64,000 nt of DNA from Fulvimarina manganoxydans. GTDB lineage: Bacteria > Pseudomonadota > Alphaproteobacteria > Rhizobiales > Rhizobiaceae. The stretch's first letter is position 1, and the number at the start of each line of letters is the position of its first letter. Positions 9,312 through 17,500 of this stretch are shown one piece after another. Both the position numbers and the translations under genes were made by a program. Below the pieces are notes generated by a model that was not told the DNA's origin, made no database searches, and saw only the letters and a program-made list of their open reading frames with translations. The DNA lies in assembly GCF_900176465.1 (NCBI RefSeq), contig NZ_FWXR01000011.1, positions 62,001 through 126,000 of the forward strand, in the 5' to 3' direction.

Positions 9312-9995
9312 ATGAAACCGGTCCTCATCGCCCCCTCGATCCTGTCAGCCGATTTCTCCCGGCTGGGTGAAGAGATCGCCGCCGTCGACAAGGCGGGAGC
9401 CGACTGGATTCATCTCGATGTGATGGATGGTCATTTCGTGCCCAACATCACTTTTGGGCCGCCGATCGTCAAAGCGGTGCGAAAGGCCAGCGCGAAGGTT
9501 TTCGACTGTCATCTGATGATCGAGCCCTGCGATCCTTATCTCGAAGCCTTCGCCGAGGCCGGTTGCGACATCATCACGGTGCATGCCGAAGCGACGAAGC
9601 ATCTCGACCGCTCGCTCCAGGCGATCCGGGCGCTCGGCAAGAAGGCCGGCGTCTCGCTCAATCCCTCGACGCCGGAAAATGTCCTCGAATATGTCCTCGA
9701 CCGCCTCGATCTGATCCTCGTCATGACCGTCAATCCGGGCTTTGGCGGCCAGGCCTTTATCCCGGCCATGATCGAGAAGGTGCGCCGGATCAAGAAGATG
9801 ATCGGCGATCGGGACATTCATATCGAGATCGATGGCGGCATAACGCCCGAGACGGCCCCGCTCGTGGTCGAGGCGGGCGCGGACGTTCTGGTTGCCGGTT
9901 CGGCGGTCTTCAAGGGCGGGACGCCGGACCATTACGAAGCGAATATGAAGGCGATCCGGACGTCTTGCGAAGGGCTTCGCGCTCAAGCGGCTTGA
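9312..9995 (+). CDS. rpe: Ribulose-phosphate 3-epimerase
   Basis: TIM-barrel metalloenzyme interconverting ribulose-5-phosphate and xylulose-5-phosphate. All core motifs are present in the 227-residue product: [36 protein letters not shown] with the metal-binding histidine and aspartate, [36 protein letters not shown] and [12 protein letters not shown]. The gene follows tkt after 123 bases and supplies the substrate of prk by recycling xylulose-5-phosphate made by transketolase. It therefore completes a four-step regeneration block. An upstream in-frame extension lacks homologous sequence, so the internal ATG is preferred. Confidence 0.95.
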   Translation: MKPVLIAPSILSADFSRLGEEIAAVDKAGADWIHLDVMDGHFVPNITFGPPIVKAVRKASAKVFDCHLMIEPCDPYLEAFAEAGCDIITVHAEATKHLDRSLQAIRALGKKAGVSLNPSTPENVLEYVLDRLDLILVMTVNPGFGGQAFIPAMIEKVRRIKKMIGDRDIHIEIDGGITPETAPLVVEAGADVLVAGSAVFKGGTPDHYEANMKAIRTSCEGLRAQAA

Positions 9996-10059
9996 GTTTG
10001 GCAATTGTCGACGCGGAAGGACCGTGTCAGTACGCCAGGAAGCTTATTTCGAAGGTCTC

Positions 10060-10311
10060 TCAGCTTCTGCCTTCGCGGATGGCGCGGCGGAGGGCTTCGT
10101 TGACCGCGTGGTGCCAATGGCTCCCGTCCTGACGGACTTGGGATCGAAAATAGGCGGCGATCTCTGGATCGAGGGCAACGAGATCCTCGCCGCGAAGAAT
10201 GGCTCGCTCGCCAATCTTCATGGTCGCGCTTTCGAACCAGGTTTCGTCCAATTCCGGGGCGTCGTCCTCATCCACCCAATCGTGCCGCATAGCGCCTTTG
10301 TTCCCGCTCAT
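10060..10311 (-). CDS. brnA: BrnA-type antitoxin
   Basis: An 83-residue protein with the BrnA layout: an acidic N-terminal toxin-binding stretch (DWVDEDDAPELDETWF) followed by LDPEIAAYFRSQVRQDGSHWHHAVNEALRRAIRE, a ribbon-helix-helix DNA-binding region. It overlaps the 3' end of the brnT-like gene by 44 bases on the same strand, typical of brnTA modules in which BrnT is made first and BrnA autoregulates. An ATG seven codons downstream is an alternative start. Confidence 0.85.
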   Translation of the reverse strand: MSGNKGAMRHDWVDEDDAPELDETWFESATMKIGERAILRGEDLVALDPEIAAYFRSQVRQDGSHWHHAVNEALRRAIREGRS

Positions 10312-10543
10312 TGGCCTTCCTCATAGAAATCACGTGACGAACATCGTTTCGTTCTGTCCAGACGAGGACGACCATTCGGCCACCGATCATTCCGATCGAG
10401 ATGATCCGAACTTCTCCATAATCCTTGCGATCGTCCACTTGGTCAAAGTGCAGACCGGCCCACACAGAAACGGCGTCCTCGAAATCGAGGCCCCGTTCCT
10501 CCAGCGTTCTCTGGCGCTTGATGGGATCGTAGCTCACTTGCAT
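10268..10543 (-). CDS. brnT: BrnT-type toxin (RelE-like ribonuclease)
   Basis: A 91-residue protein showing the BrnT pattern: SYDPIKRQRTLEERGLDFEDAVSVW, then DYGEVRIISIGMIGGRMVVLVWTERND, then VRHVISMRKANEREQRRY. The final RHVISMRKAN...ER..Y stretch is the family's hallmark and includes the basic residues needed for RNase activity. It precedes and overlaps the brnA antitoxin gene. The promoter would lie in the short AT-rich gap shared with the divergent acyl-CoA hydrolase gene. Confidence 0.9.
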   Translation of the reverse strand: MQVSYDPIKRQRTLEERGLDFEDAVSVWAGLHFDQVDDRKDYGEVRIISIGMIGGRMVVLVWTERNDVRHVISMRKANEREQRRYAARLGG

Positions 10544-10560
10544 GGATCGACAAATAGCTC

Positions 10561-11625
10561 GTGGATGTTACCTACTCTGTAAAACGTCTATCGCAAGTGG
10601 TCTCGAGAGTTTTGACAGAAAACGTCCATATCCGCATCGAAGGCCGGGCCGGCCGCATCACGCTGAACAAGCCCAAGGCGCTCAACGCGCTCGACCATGA
10701 CATGGTCATCGCCATCAAGGCCGCGCTCGACGCTTGGGCGGACGATACGGCCGTCGCGCTCGTCATCGTCGACGGGGCAGGCGACCGCGCCTTTTGCGCC
10801 GGCGCCGATCTGAAGCGCATGCACGCCTCGGCGGCCGAAGGCGACTATTCCGCCGGTCATGCCTTCTTCCGCGACGAATATGCGATGAACCAGGCGATTG
10901 CGGATTTCCCGAAGCCGTATGTGGCAATCATGGACGGGATCGTCATGGGCGGCGGGGCAGGGCTGTCGGTGCATGGAAGCCATCGCATCGTCACGGAGCG
11001 CACGCTTTTCACCATGCCCGAATGTGGTATCGGCCTCGTCCCCGATGTCGGCGTCTCGCGGTTTCTGGCGACCGCGCCAGGCTTCATCGGCGAATATGTG
11101 GGGCTCACGGGTCTGCGGCTGACTGGTGGCGAGGCGATCCAGGCCGGCTTTGCAGGCCTTTACGTGCCCTCCAGCAAATTGTCCGATCTCATCCAGACGC
11201 TTTGCAGCACCGGTGAGGTCGCAAGCGTCTATGATTTCGAAAGCGAGCCCGATGTGACGCTCTTCTCGGTTCATCAGACGGCGATCGATCGCTGCTTCTC
11301 GAAGGAGAGCGTTGCGGCGATCGTCGCGGCGTTGGAGGCCGAAGACAGCGATTTCGGCCGGGACACCGCCGCGCTCATCCGCAAGGGCTCTCCGCTCTCG
11401 CTTTCCGCGACGCTCGATATCCTGCGAACCGTGCGCAAGGAGCCAAGTGTCGAAAGGGCGCTCGCCGAGGAACTGAAATTCACCCATCGCGCCCAGGAAT
11501 TCGGTGATTTCCAGGAGGGCATTCGGGCCGTCGTCATCGACAAAGACCGAAATCCCCGCTGGCCCGATACGATCGAGAGCCTCGATCCTGAGCGTGTCGC
11601 CCGGATGCGCGCCGAGCTTGGCTGA
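10561..11625 (+). CDS. Enoyl-CoA hydratase/isomerase family, probable 3-hydroxyisobutyryl-CoA hydrolase
   Basis: Crotonase-superfamily enzyme of about 354 residues. ITLNKPKALNALDHDM, FCAGADLKRMH, the oxyanion-hole region DGIVMGGGAGLSVHGSHRIVTE, MPECGIGLVPDVG, and a long C-terminal extension with FSKESVAAI, LRKGSPLSL-type and EFTHRAQEFGDFQEGIRA-like segments distinguish the hydrolase subgroup (valine degradation) from simple hydratases, which are about 260 residues. The start is uncertain: the GTG used has no clear ribosome site, and a TTG at 10612 (TENVHIRIEGRAG) would match typical family N-termini better. It is divergent from brnTA; no operon partner is evident. Confidence 0.85.
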   Translation: MDVTYSVKRLSQVVSRVLTENVHIRIEGRAGRITLNKPKALNALDHDMVIAIKAALDAWADDTAVALVIVDGAGDRAFCAGADLKRMHASAAEGDYSAGHAFFRDEYAMNQAIADFPKPYVAIMDGIVMGGGAGLSVHGSHRIVTERTLFTMPECGIGLVPDVGVSRFLATAPGFIGEYVGLTGLRLTGGEAIQAGFAGLYVPSSKLSDLIQTLCSTGEVASVYDFESEPDVTLFSVHQTAIDRCFSKESVAAIVAALEAEDSDFGRDTAALIRKGSPLSLSATLDILRTVRKEPSVERALAEELKFTHRAQEFGDFQEGIRAVVIDKDRNPRWPDTIESLDPERVARMRAELG

Positions 11626-11778
11626 GAGGCGCTGGCCCGAAGCCTGACATCCGCCTCGATGGCCGCGATCAGAAGTAAAGCATAGTTTTTATCTTGGGGT
11701 GCATATACGATACCTAAAGAGTTGGGTGATTTCGTCATGCGGCCCGTCGGTTGTATCGGGTTGTGGGAGCATGGCCTG

Positions 11779-12615
11779 ATGCGAAAGGCGTCCTCGACTA
11801 CCAAACCGTTATCGTCGTTCCACGGAACGCTACGGCCCATTCTCTTTGGTCTCGCCATGGTCGGTGCATTGGGAGACGAAGCGCAGGCCGGCGCCTGGAC
11901 TCAAGAGGCGGGCCATGGCCAAGCGATCGTCACCGGCCTCTACTCGGCCTCCGAGGACGGGTTCGATACGGCAAAGACTGGCCTTGAGACCGATTATACC
12001 AAGGGCACGGTCTCGCTGTTTCTCGATTACGGCCTGCTGGATGGTCTGACGCTGACTGCCGCAGCGGAGATGGGCGCGGAGCAGTTCGGCGCTTTGCCTC
12101 TCGCCCGGCCTGGTCTGACGAAAACGCAAGCGGGTGCGCGAATGCGGCTTCATCGCTCGGATCGGCTCGCCATGACGGCTGGAATTGCGGTGATCGCCGA
12201 GGACGCCCATGGTGCGGCCGATCGCCTCGTCGATACCTTCGGCTGGGACGCACCCATGCTGGAGGCGCGCTGGTCCGGCGGCGTGAATTTCGCCGTTCTG
12301 AATCGTTCGGCCTTTGCCGAGGTCTCACTTGGCTATCGATATCGGATCGGGGAGGGACCGGACGAAGTCGTCGCCGATGCCACGATCGGGGCCCATCTCG
12401 CCGAGCGCTGGATGCTCATCGCCCAGAGCTTCTCGACGATCTCGACCGGCTTCGAGCGGCCTGAGGCCGACTATGCTTTTCATAAGGCGCAGGGCTCTGT
12501 GGTCTATCGACTGAACAAGAGATGGTCGGTTCAGGCCGGTGCCTTTGCCACCGTCGCCGGCCACAATGCGCTGAAGGAGCGGGGCGTGATCACGGCGTTG
12601 TGGTACGACTTCTGA
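11779..12615 (+). CDS. Predicted outer-membrane beta-barrel protein
   Basis: A 278-residue exported protein of unknown function. The N-terminus has a basic start (MRKASS), a hydrophobic core (LFGLAMVGALG) and a plausible signal-peptidase site after AQA. The mature part begins GAWTQEAGHGQAI and alternates polar and hydrophobic residues in barrel-like strands (SLFLDYGLLDGLTLTAAAE, EVSLGYRYRIG, GSVVYRLNKRWSVQAG). It ends in YDF, a terminal aromatic typical of barrels. The ATG chosen has GGGAG nine bases upstream; earlier in-frame TTG and ATG codons would add a non-signal extension. No neighbour hints at a ligand. Confidence 0.65.
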   Translation: MRKASSTTKPLSSFHGTLRPILFGLAMVGALGDEAQAGAWTQEAGHGQAIVTGLYSASEDGFDTAKTGLETDYTKGTVSLFLDYGLLDGLTLTAAAEMGAEQFGALPLARPGLTKTQAGARMRLHRSDRLAMTAGIAVIAEDAHGAADRLVDTFGWDAPMLEARWSGGVNFAVLNRSAFAEVSLGYRYRIGEGPDEVVADATIGAHLAERWMLIAQSFSTISTGFERPEADYAFHKAQGSVVYRLNKRWSVQAGAFATVAGHNALKERGVITALWYDF

Positions 12616-12772
12616 CGGGCATGCCTTCGGCCGCGAGCAAGGAGCCGCCGAAGGTCAGTGACGGGCCGCGCGATCCGTGCCAGAGGAATGGCATGAGACC
12701 ATCGTCCCGTTGCTTCCATCCTCAGACTGTATTGTCGGCCGGTCCGAACGCCAGTGCGGGCGCGTTGCGCCC

Positions 12773-13543
12773 ATGAGCGATGGCCTTCAACATCTTCGAT
12801 CGGCAACGCGCGCCTGGAAAGGCGTTGCTCGCAGCCTCCTCATCTATCACGCCCGCCCGGCCCATATTCGTGGTCTGAAGCGCCTCTATGGCCGCTTCGT
12901 TTCCCCAGGAGAACTCGCTTTCGACGTCGGGGCCCATGTGGGCGACCGGACGCGAGCGCTTGCGGGTCTCGGCGCGCGGGTGGTGGCCGTCGAGCCGCAG
13001 CCACGGCTCATGGCCTGTTTGCGCCTTCTCTTCGGCCGGCGATCGGATGTGGTGCTCGTCGAGGCCGCGCTCGGTGAATCCGAAGGCGAGATCGAGCTTC
13101 ATCTCAACACGGCCAATCCGACCGTCTCCAGCGCCTCGATCGATCTTCGCAAAGCCGCGCTTCAGGACGCGCGCTGGCAGGGGCAGATCTGGGACGAGGT
13201 GGCGCTCGTGCGAATGACGACGCTCGACGCCCTGATCGCGGCTCATGGGGAGCCGGTCTTCGTCAAGATCGATGTGGAAGGGCTCGAGGATCAGGTCTTG
13301 AAAGGCCTGTCGAGACGCGTCGGAACGCTGTCATTCGAATTCACGACCCTGCAGCGCGATGTCGGTCTGAAGGCGCTCGAACGCTGTGCGACACTTGGCT
13401 ATAGGCGCTTCAATCTCTCGCTCGGCGAAAGTCACGCGATGGAATTTGCCGATCCGATCGATCGCGAGACTCTGGCCCAAGCCATCGCCGCCTTGCCCGA
13501 CGAGGCCAATAGCGGCGATGTCTATTGTTTCGAGACGGCATAA
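12773..13543 (+). CDS. FkbM family methyltransferase
   Basis: SAM-dependent methyltransferase of about 256 residues. LAFDVGAHVGDRTRALAGLGARVVAVEPQP is the nucleotide-binding region of FkbM-type O-methyltransferases, followed by VEAALGESEG and LIAAHGEPVFVKIDVEGLEDQVL. The last segment, with K-I-D-V-E-G, is diagnostic of the family. The N-terminal 40 residues are not recognisable. A GTG at 12677 could extend the protein but lacks support. Substrates of such enzymes are often sugars or glycolipids; the nearby glycosyltransferase cluster (from 15 kb) makes that attractive but unproven. It converges on the ribA-like gene with a 15-bp gap. Confidence 0.85.
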   Translation: MSDGLQHLRSATRAWKGVARSLLIYHARPAHIRGLKRLYGRFVSPGELAFDVGAHVGDRTRALAGLGARVVAVEPQPRLMACLRLLFGRRSDVVLVEAALGESEGEIELHLNTANPTVSSASIDLRKAALQDARWQGQIWDEVALVRMTTLDALIAAHGEPVFVKIDVEGLEDQVLKGLSRRVGTLSFEFTTLQRDVGLKALERCATLGYRRFNLSLGESHAMEFADPIDRETLAQAIAALPDEANSGDVYCFETA

Positions 13544-13558
13544 GCCAGCAGGGCCGAC

Positions 13559-14686
13559 CTATTTCATCCCGGCCATCAGCCGGTCGACATCCATCATATG
13601 GCCGGCGCGCTTGGCCTTGGTGCGCAGATAGCCTTCGTTCTGGGGCGTGACCGTGCCAAGGACCGGCGAGCGGCCCGCGACCTCGACGCCGCAGGCGCGC
13701 AGATAGGCGATCTTGAGCGGGTTGTTGGTGAGAAGCTCCACACGGCGGATACCGAGCTTGGAGAGCATCGCCGCCGCCGTCTCGTAGCGCCTCTCATCGG
13801 CTCCGAAACCCAGAACGGCATCGGCATCGACCGTGTCGAAGCCGTCGGCCTGCATGTGATAAGCGCGCATCTTGGCCCCGATGCCCGTGCCGCGCCCTTC
13901 CTGATCGAGATAGATCATCACGCCGCCGCCGCGCTTTTCGAGCGTCTTCAGGCCGTTCCGCAGCTGGTCCCCGCAATCGCATTTGAGCGAACCGAACAGG
14001 TCGCCGGTGATGCAGGAGGAATGGACCCTGATCGGCACGGGGCGCGACATGTCCAGTTCGCCGACGACGATGGCAAGCTGATCGCGCTGATTGAGCCCGC
14101 CGCGAAAGACGACGAAGCGCGAAGCTTCGATGCCGGCAAGCGGCACTTTTGTATCGGCGATGATCTCGAAATGCCCCAGACCGAAGCGATTGGCCGTCGC
14201 CACATCTCCGAGTTCGATGGACAGGGCGTCGTTGAAGCTTTTGTCGTCCGGGTCGATCTCGGCGACGACCGCGACGGGCAGAAGAAGGGCGAGGCGGGCA
14301 AGCTGCGCCGCTTCCGCCGCCAGCGGATAGCCGGCCTCGAACACCGTCGGCGCCTCGGCGCCGCGCAGATAGCCTAGATGGGAGGCATCCGCGAAATCGA
14401 GCCCCGCAAGCGGCACGAGAGCGCCATTGGGGGCCGCAAGGCCCATGACGTCGGCGCGCTGGGCGGTCAGGAACAGGGAATGGCGGTCGTCGACGGCCAA
14501 TCGGAAGGCTTCGTATTGGGCCGGGCTGGTCGCATCGAAGGCAAGCGCGACCAGACAGCCGCCATTCCGCTTGTCGAGGATACGGACCGGGCGGCCATAG
14601 CGAAGCTCGGCTGCCGCGCGCTCGCAGCGCACAAGGGCCCGGCTGTCGTCTTTCAAGCGCAGTTCCCGATGCAGGTCGTTCGGCAT
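13559..14686 (-). CDS. ribA: GTP cyclohydrolase II-like protein with degenerate N-terminal domain
   Basis: A 375-residue protein. From about residue 210 it is an intact GTP cyclohydrolase II: VRVHSSC-like zinc site VHSSCITGDLFGSLKCDCG (zinc cysteines at about 225, 236 and 238), YLDQEGRGTGIGAKMRAY, and VELLTNNPLKI. The first 190 residues occupy the position of the DHBP synthase half of RibBA but lack its acidic metal motif, so that half is probably non-catalytic. The expected product is the diaminopyrimidinone that starts riboflavin synthesis. It is divergent from an oxidoreductase/pterin-synthase-like/glycosyltransferase/methyltransferase run, so a role in a special pathway rather than bulk riboflavin is possible. 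The start chosen (MPNDLHRELRLKDD) drops 19 weakly supported residues. Confidence 0.85.
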   Translation of the reverse strand: MPNDLHRELRLKDDSRALVRCERAAAELRYGRPVRILDKRNGGCLVALAFDATSPAQYEAFRLAVDDRHSLFLTAQRADVMGLAAPNGALVPLAGLDFADASHLGYLRGAEAPTVFEAGYPLAAEAAQLARLALLLPVAVVAEIDPDDKSFNDALSIELGDVATANRFGLGHFEIIADTKVPLAGIEASRFVVFRGGLNQRDQLAIVVGELDMSRPVPIRVHSSCITGDLFGSLKCDCGDQLRNGLKTLEKRGGGVMIYLDQEGRGTGIGAKMRAYHMQADGFDTVDADAVLGFGADERRYETAAAMLSKLGIRRVELLTNNPLKIAYLRACGVEVAGRSPVLGTVTPQNEGYLRTKAKRAGHMMDVDRLMAGMK

Positions 14687-15001
14687 GTCGTTCACGCGAG
14701 ACACCTTCCTATTCACTCGAAGCTTGTCGCCAATGACGGGCACAAGGTCCGTCTCCGTCCATATCGATCTACGCAGAGCGTCCGCCCCTGAGAGGATCGG
14801 CCCTGACAGCTTTCACTCTGCCGTTGACCGAACGAGGGTCCGATCCATCTTGCCGCGACGGGTTCGCCACCCGACGCCGCTCCGGCTCGACCGCTTGAAG
14901 ATGCAGGGCTTACCGTCTGTCATGAAACTCCGAGTATTCAGATTCAAACTCGATCTCGGCGATTTGGTTCGCATTCGGGTTCCGGCAACGGAAAAAGTAA
15001 G
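14687..15001. other. Divergent intergenic region between the ribA-like gene and the oxidoreductase operon
   Basis: About 315 bases with no convincing gene; an open frame on the + strand here has no recognisable product. The segment near 14930-14990 is less GC-rich and probably carries promoters for one or both divergent units. I saw no FMN-riboswitch-like structure and no clear operator. Confidence 0.5.
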
Positions 15002-15973
15002 ATGAGGACAGTTTGCCGCGCATTCTGGCTTTCGGGTCCGGGCGAGCCCGCCATCGTCGAAACGCCGCTCGGCGAACCGGGTGACGGCGAAGTCGTGGTG
15101 GAGGCCCGCTTCGGCGCCGTCAGCCGGGGCACCGAGACGGTTGTCGCCAAGGGCCGTGTGCCCGAGAGCGAATATGAGCGCATGCGGGCGCCCCTTCAGG
15201 AGGGCGATTTTCCCTTTCCGGTGAAATATGGCTATGCGACGGTCGGCCGGATCGTCGGTGGAGCCCCTTCGCGTGACGGCGAAGAGGTTTTTGTGCTGCA
15301 TCCCCATCAGGATGTGTTCATCGCGCCCGAAGCCATGGCGATCCCTTTGCCCAAAGGCGTTGCGCCGGAGCGCGCGGTGCTTGGCGCCAATATGGAGACG
15401 GCCCTCAACGCGGTCTGGGACGCGGGCATTCAGCCGGGGGACCGGGTGGCGGTGATCGGCGGCGGCGTCGTCGGTCTCCTGACCGCCTATCTCGCGGCGC
15501 TGATCCCGGCGAGCGACGTCACGCTTGTCGACATCAACGAGGTGCGGCGGGGTGTTGCCGAACGGCTGGGCCTCCACTTTGCCGGGCCGGACAGCCTGCC
15601 TGAGGATTGCGACGTGGTGATCCATGCCTCGGCTTCGCAGGACGGGCTCGCCAGCGCCATTCTCGCCGCCGGCTTCGAGGCGCGGGTCGTTGAACTCTCC
15701 TGGTATGGGGAGCGCCCGGTGACCATCTCGCTCGGCGGCGCCTTCCACTCGCGGCGCTTGACCCTCGTCTCCAGCCAGGTGGGCGAAGTGCCGCAGTCCC
15801 GCCGCGCCCGCTGGCCCCATGCGCGCCGGCTCGCAGCCGCGCTTGCACTCCTTGCCGACGACCGGCTGGAAGCGATCATCTCGGGCGAGACCGCTTTCAG
15901 CGCGCTGCCCGAGGCCTACATGGGTCTTCTCGCCGACCCGGACACGCTCTGTCATCGCATCCGTTACGACTGA
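15002..15973 (+). CDS. Zinc-independent medium-chain dehydrogenase/reductase family protein
   Basis: A 323-residue MDR-superfamily oxidoreductase. The N-terminal catalytic-type domain contains GAVSRGTETVVAKGRVPESEY and FPFPVKYGYATVGRI, and the nucleotide-binding fold carries VAVIGGGVVGLL at residues 149-160 with an acidic residue at the end of the next strand (TLVDIN). The usual catalytic-zinc cysteine after the first strand set is replaced by S-R-G-T-E, and the four-cysteine structural zinc loop is missing. This subgroup resembles BchC-like proteins and various uncharacterised dehydrogenases. It begins a probable operon of four genes with the pterin-synthase-like, glycosyltransferase and methyltransferase genes. 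Its substrate is unknown; oxidation or reduction of a pathway intermediate is inferred. Confidence 0.8.
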   Translation: MRTVCRAFWLSGPGEPAIVETPLGEPGDGEVVVEARFGAVSRGTETVVAKGRVPESEYERMRAPLQEGDFPFPVKYGYATVGRIVGGAPSRDGEEVFVLHPHQDVFIAPEAMAIPLPKGVAPERAVLGANMETALNAVWDAGIQPGDRVAVIGGGVVGLLTAYLAALIPASDVTLVDINEVRRGVAERLGLHFAGPDSLPEDCDVVIHASASQDGLASAILAAGFEARVVELSWYGERPVTISLGGAFHSRRLTLVSSQVGEVPQSRRARWPHARRLAAALALLADDRLEAIISGETAFSALPEAYMGLLADPDTLCHRIRYD

Positions 15974-16016
15974 GCCGTCCCATAAACCGCCATCCAGCCG
16001 GAAGGATCGCTGCCGA

Positions 16017-16415
16017 ATGTTCGCCGTCGAAGTTCGCGACCACATCATGATCGCCCACAGCCTGCCGCGCGAGGTCTTTGGCCCGGCCCAGAAGATGCAC
16101 GGGGCGACCTTCGTGGTCGATGCCGCCTTCTTCACCGAGGATGTGGACGAGAACGGCCTCGGCGTCGATATCGGCCTTGCGACAGAGGTTCTGTCGAATA
16201 CCTTGAAGCCGCTGAATTATCAAAATCTCGACGAGATGGATGTCTTCGCCGGCAAGGTCACGACCACCGAGGTTCTGGCCAAACATATCTTCGATGCGTT
16301 GAAGGCCGGCGTTGCAGGTGGCGATCTCGGACCCGGCGGCGCACGCATCAAGCGCATCCGTGTGAGCCTTCATGAAAGCCATGTGGCGCGGGCCTGGTAC
16401 GAGGCGGAGCTTTGA
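16017..16415 (+). CDS. 6-pyruvoyl-tetrahydropterin synthase / QueD superfamily protein with altered active site
   Basis: A 132-residue protein of T-fold type. MFAVEVRDHIMIAHSL aligns with the first strand (usual F-x-A-x-H), giving one candidate zinc ligand, His14. MHGATF at 27-32 aligns with the normal HGHxY/F, so the second of the paired zinc histidines is Ala30, and the upstream catalytic cysteine of PTPS/QueD is absent. LNYQNLDE replaces the usual LDHxNLN, losing the catalytic histidine. TTTEVLAKHIFDAL and SLHESHVARAWYE match the later P-T-x-E-N and E-T motifs. The fold assignment is solid, but the canonical chemistry is doubtful. Its stop overlaps the glycosyltransferase start. Confidence 0.8.
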   Translation: MFAVEVRDHIMIAHSLPREVFGPAQKMHGATFVVDAAFFTEDVDENGLGVDIGLATEVLSNTLKPLNYQNLDEMDVFAGKVTTTEVLAKHIFDALKAGVAGGDLGPGGARIKRIRVSLHESHVARAWYEAEL

Positions 16416-17500
16416 CGAGCCCAGCGATGGATGACCCGCTTTCGGATCGTCTCGTCTTTGCCATTCCCGGCGATCTGTCAACGCCGAGCGGCGGCTATGG
16501 CTATGACCGCCGGCTGATCGAGGAATTGCGCGAGGCCGGTTGGCAGGTCGATCATCTCGCGCTCCCCGCCGATTTTCCTTTCCCGGACGAGAGGGCGCTC
16601 GAGGAGACCCGCGCGGCTTTCGCCGAGCTTCCCGACAATGCGCTTGTCCTTATCGATGGTCTCGCTTTCGGCGCCATGCCCGATATTGCGCTGGCCGAAT
16701 GTGAGCGGCTGCGACTGGTCGCGCTGATCCATCATCCGCTCGGTTTCGAGGCGGGTCTCGATGCCGTCTCCCGCGATCGACTGCTGGCCTCCGAGCGCCG
16801 GGCTCTGACGGCGCCCCTTGCGATCGTCGTCACCAGCCCTGCCACCAAGCGCACCCTCGTCGAAGAATTCGGCGTCAGCGAGACAGACGTCACGGTCGCC
16901 CTGCCGGGAACCCGCAAGCCTGCCGCAGACAGCGATGGGAGACGAGAGCGTGAGGTCGCCGACCCGCATATCCTCGCCATCGGCACGATCATCGAGCGCA
17001 AGGACCATGCGACACTCGTCAAAGCTCTGGCGCAAATCGCGGACAGAGCCTGGTGTTGCACGATCGTCGGCAACGATCAGGCCGAGCCGGAAACCGCGAA
17101 CGCGCTGCGGGACCTTGTCGACACGCTGGGCCTTGCCGACCGGATCCTCATTCATGGCGCGGCGGTCGATGTCGAAAGCTTCTATCGCCAGGCGGATATC
17201 TTTGCCCTGGCGAGCCGCTATGAAGGCTACGGCATGGTCTTTGCCGAAGCCCTCGTCCATGGCCTGCCGATCGTCGCCTGTCGGGGCGGCGCCATCCCGG
17301 ACGTGGTGCCCGAAAGCGCCGGGATTCTCGTCGAGCCAGGCGATGTGGACGCTTTTGCCGATGCGCTTCGCTCGCTTCTCGACGAACCGGAGCGCCGGGC
17401 GCAGCTTTCGGCGAGCGGACGCGCGGAAGGCATGCGTTTGCCCGATTGGTCAGACACGGCGCGGATCGTCGCCGATCTCTTGAAGGAGTTTCGCCGATGA
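16412..17500 (+). CDS. Glycosyltransferase family 4 protein
   Basis: A 362-residue GT-B fold enzyme that would transfer a sugar from a nucleotide donor. The N-terminal acceptor half starts VFAIPGDLSTPSGGYGYDRRL. The donor half includes HILAIGTIIERKDHATLVKA, the linker IHGAAVDVESFYRQADIFALAS, and RYEGYGMVFAEALVHGLPIV with the E-x7-E nucleotide-sugar motif, then CRGGAIPDVV. The TTG start overlaps the previous stop; an ATG five codons on is an alternative. The stop overlaps the methyltransferase start, so translation is coupled on both sides. The acceptor is unknown; the company of pterin-like genes suggests a small heterocycle rather than lipid or polysaccharide, as inference. Confidence 0.88.
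   Translation: MTSPAMDDPLSDRLVFAIPGDLSTPSGGYGYDRRLIEELREAGWQVDHLALPADFPFPDERALEETRAAFAELPDNALVLIDGLAFGAMPDIALAECERLRLVALIHHPLGFEAGLDAVSRDRLLASERRALTAPLAIVVTSPATKRTLVEEFGVSETDVTVALPGTRKPAADSDGRREREVADPHILAIGTIIERKDHATLVKALAQIADRAWCCTIVGNDQAEPETANALRDLVDTLGLADRILIHGAAVDVESFYRQADIFALASRYEGYGMVFAEALVHGLPIVACRGGAIPDVVPESAGILVEPGDVDAFADALRSLLDEPERRAQLSASGRAEGMRLPDWSDTARIVADLLKEFRR

Noticed and set aside
14685-15005. 106-residue open frame in the ribA-oxidoreductase gap
   Set aside because: No ribosome site, no family, and it spans the region expected to hold divergent promoters.
15002-15973. Reading the oxidoreductase as bacteriochlorophyll gene bchC
   Set aside because: It shares the S-R-G-T-E region, but no other photosynthesis gene (bch, puf, puh) is near, so the specific assignment is not supported.
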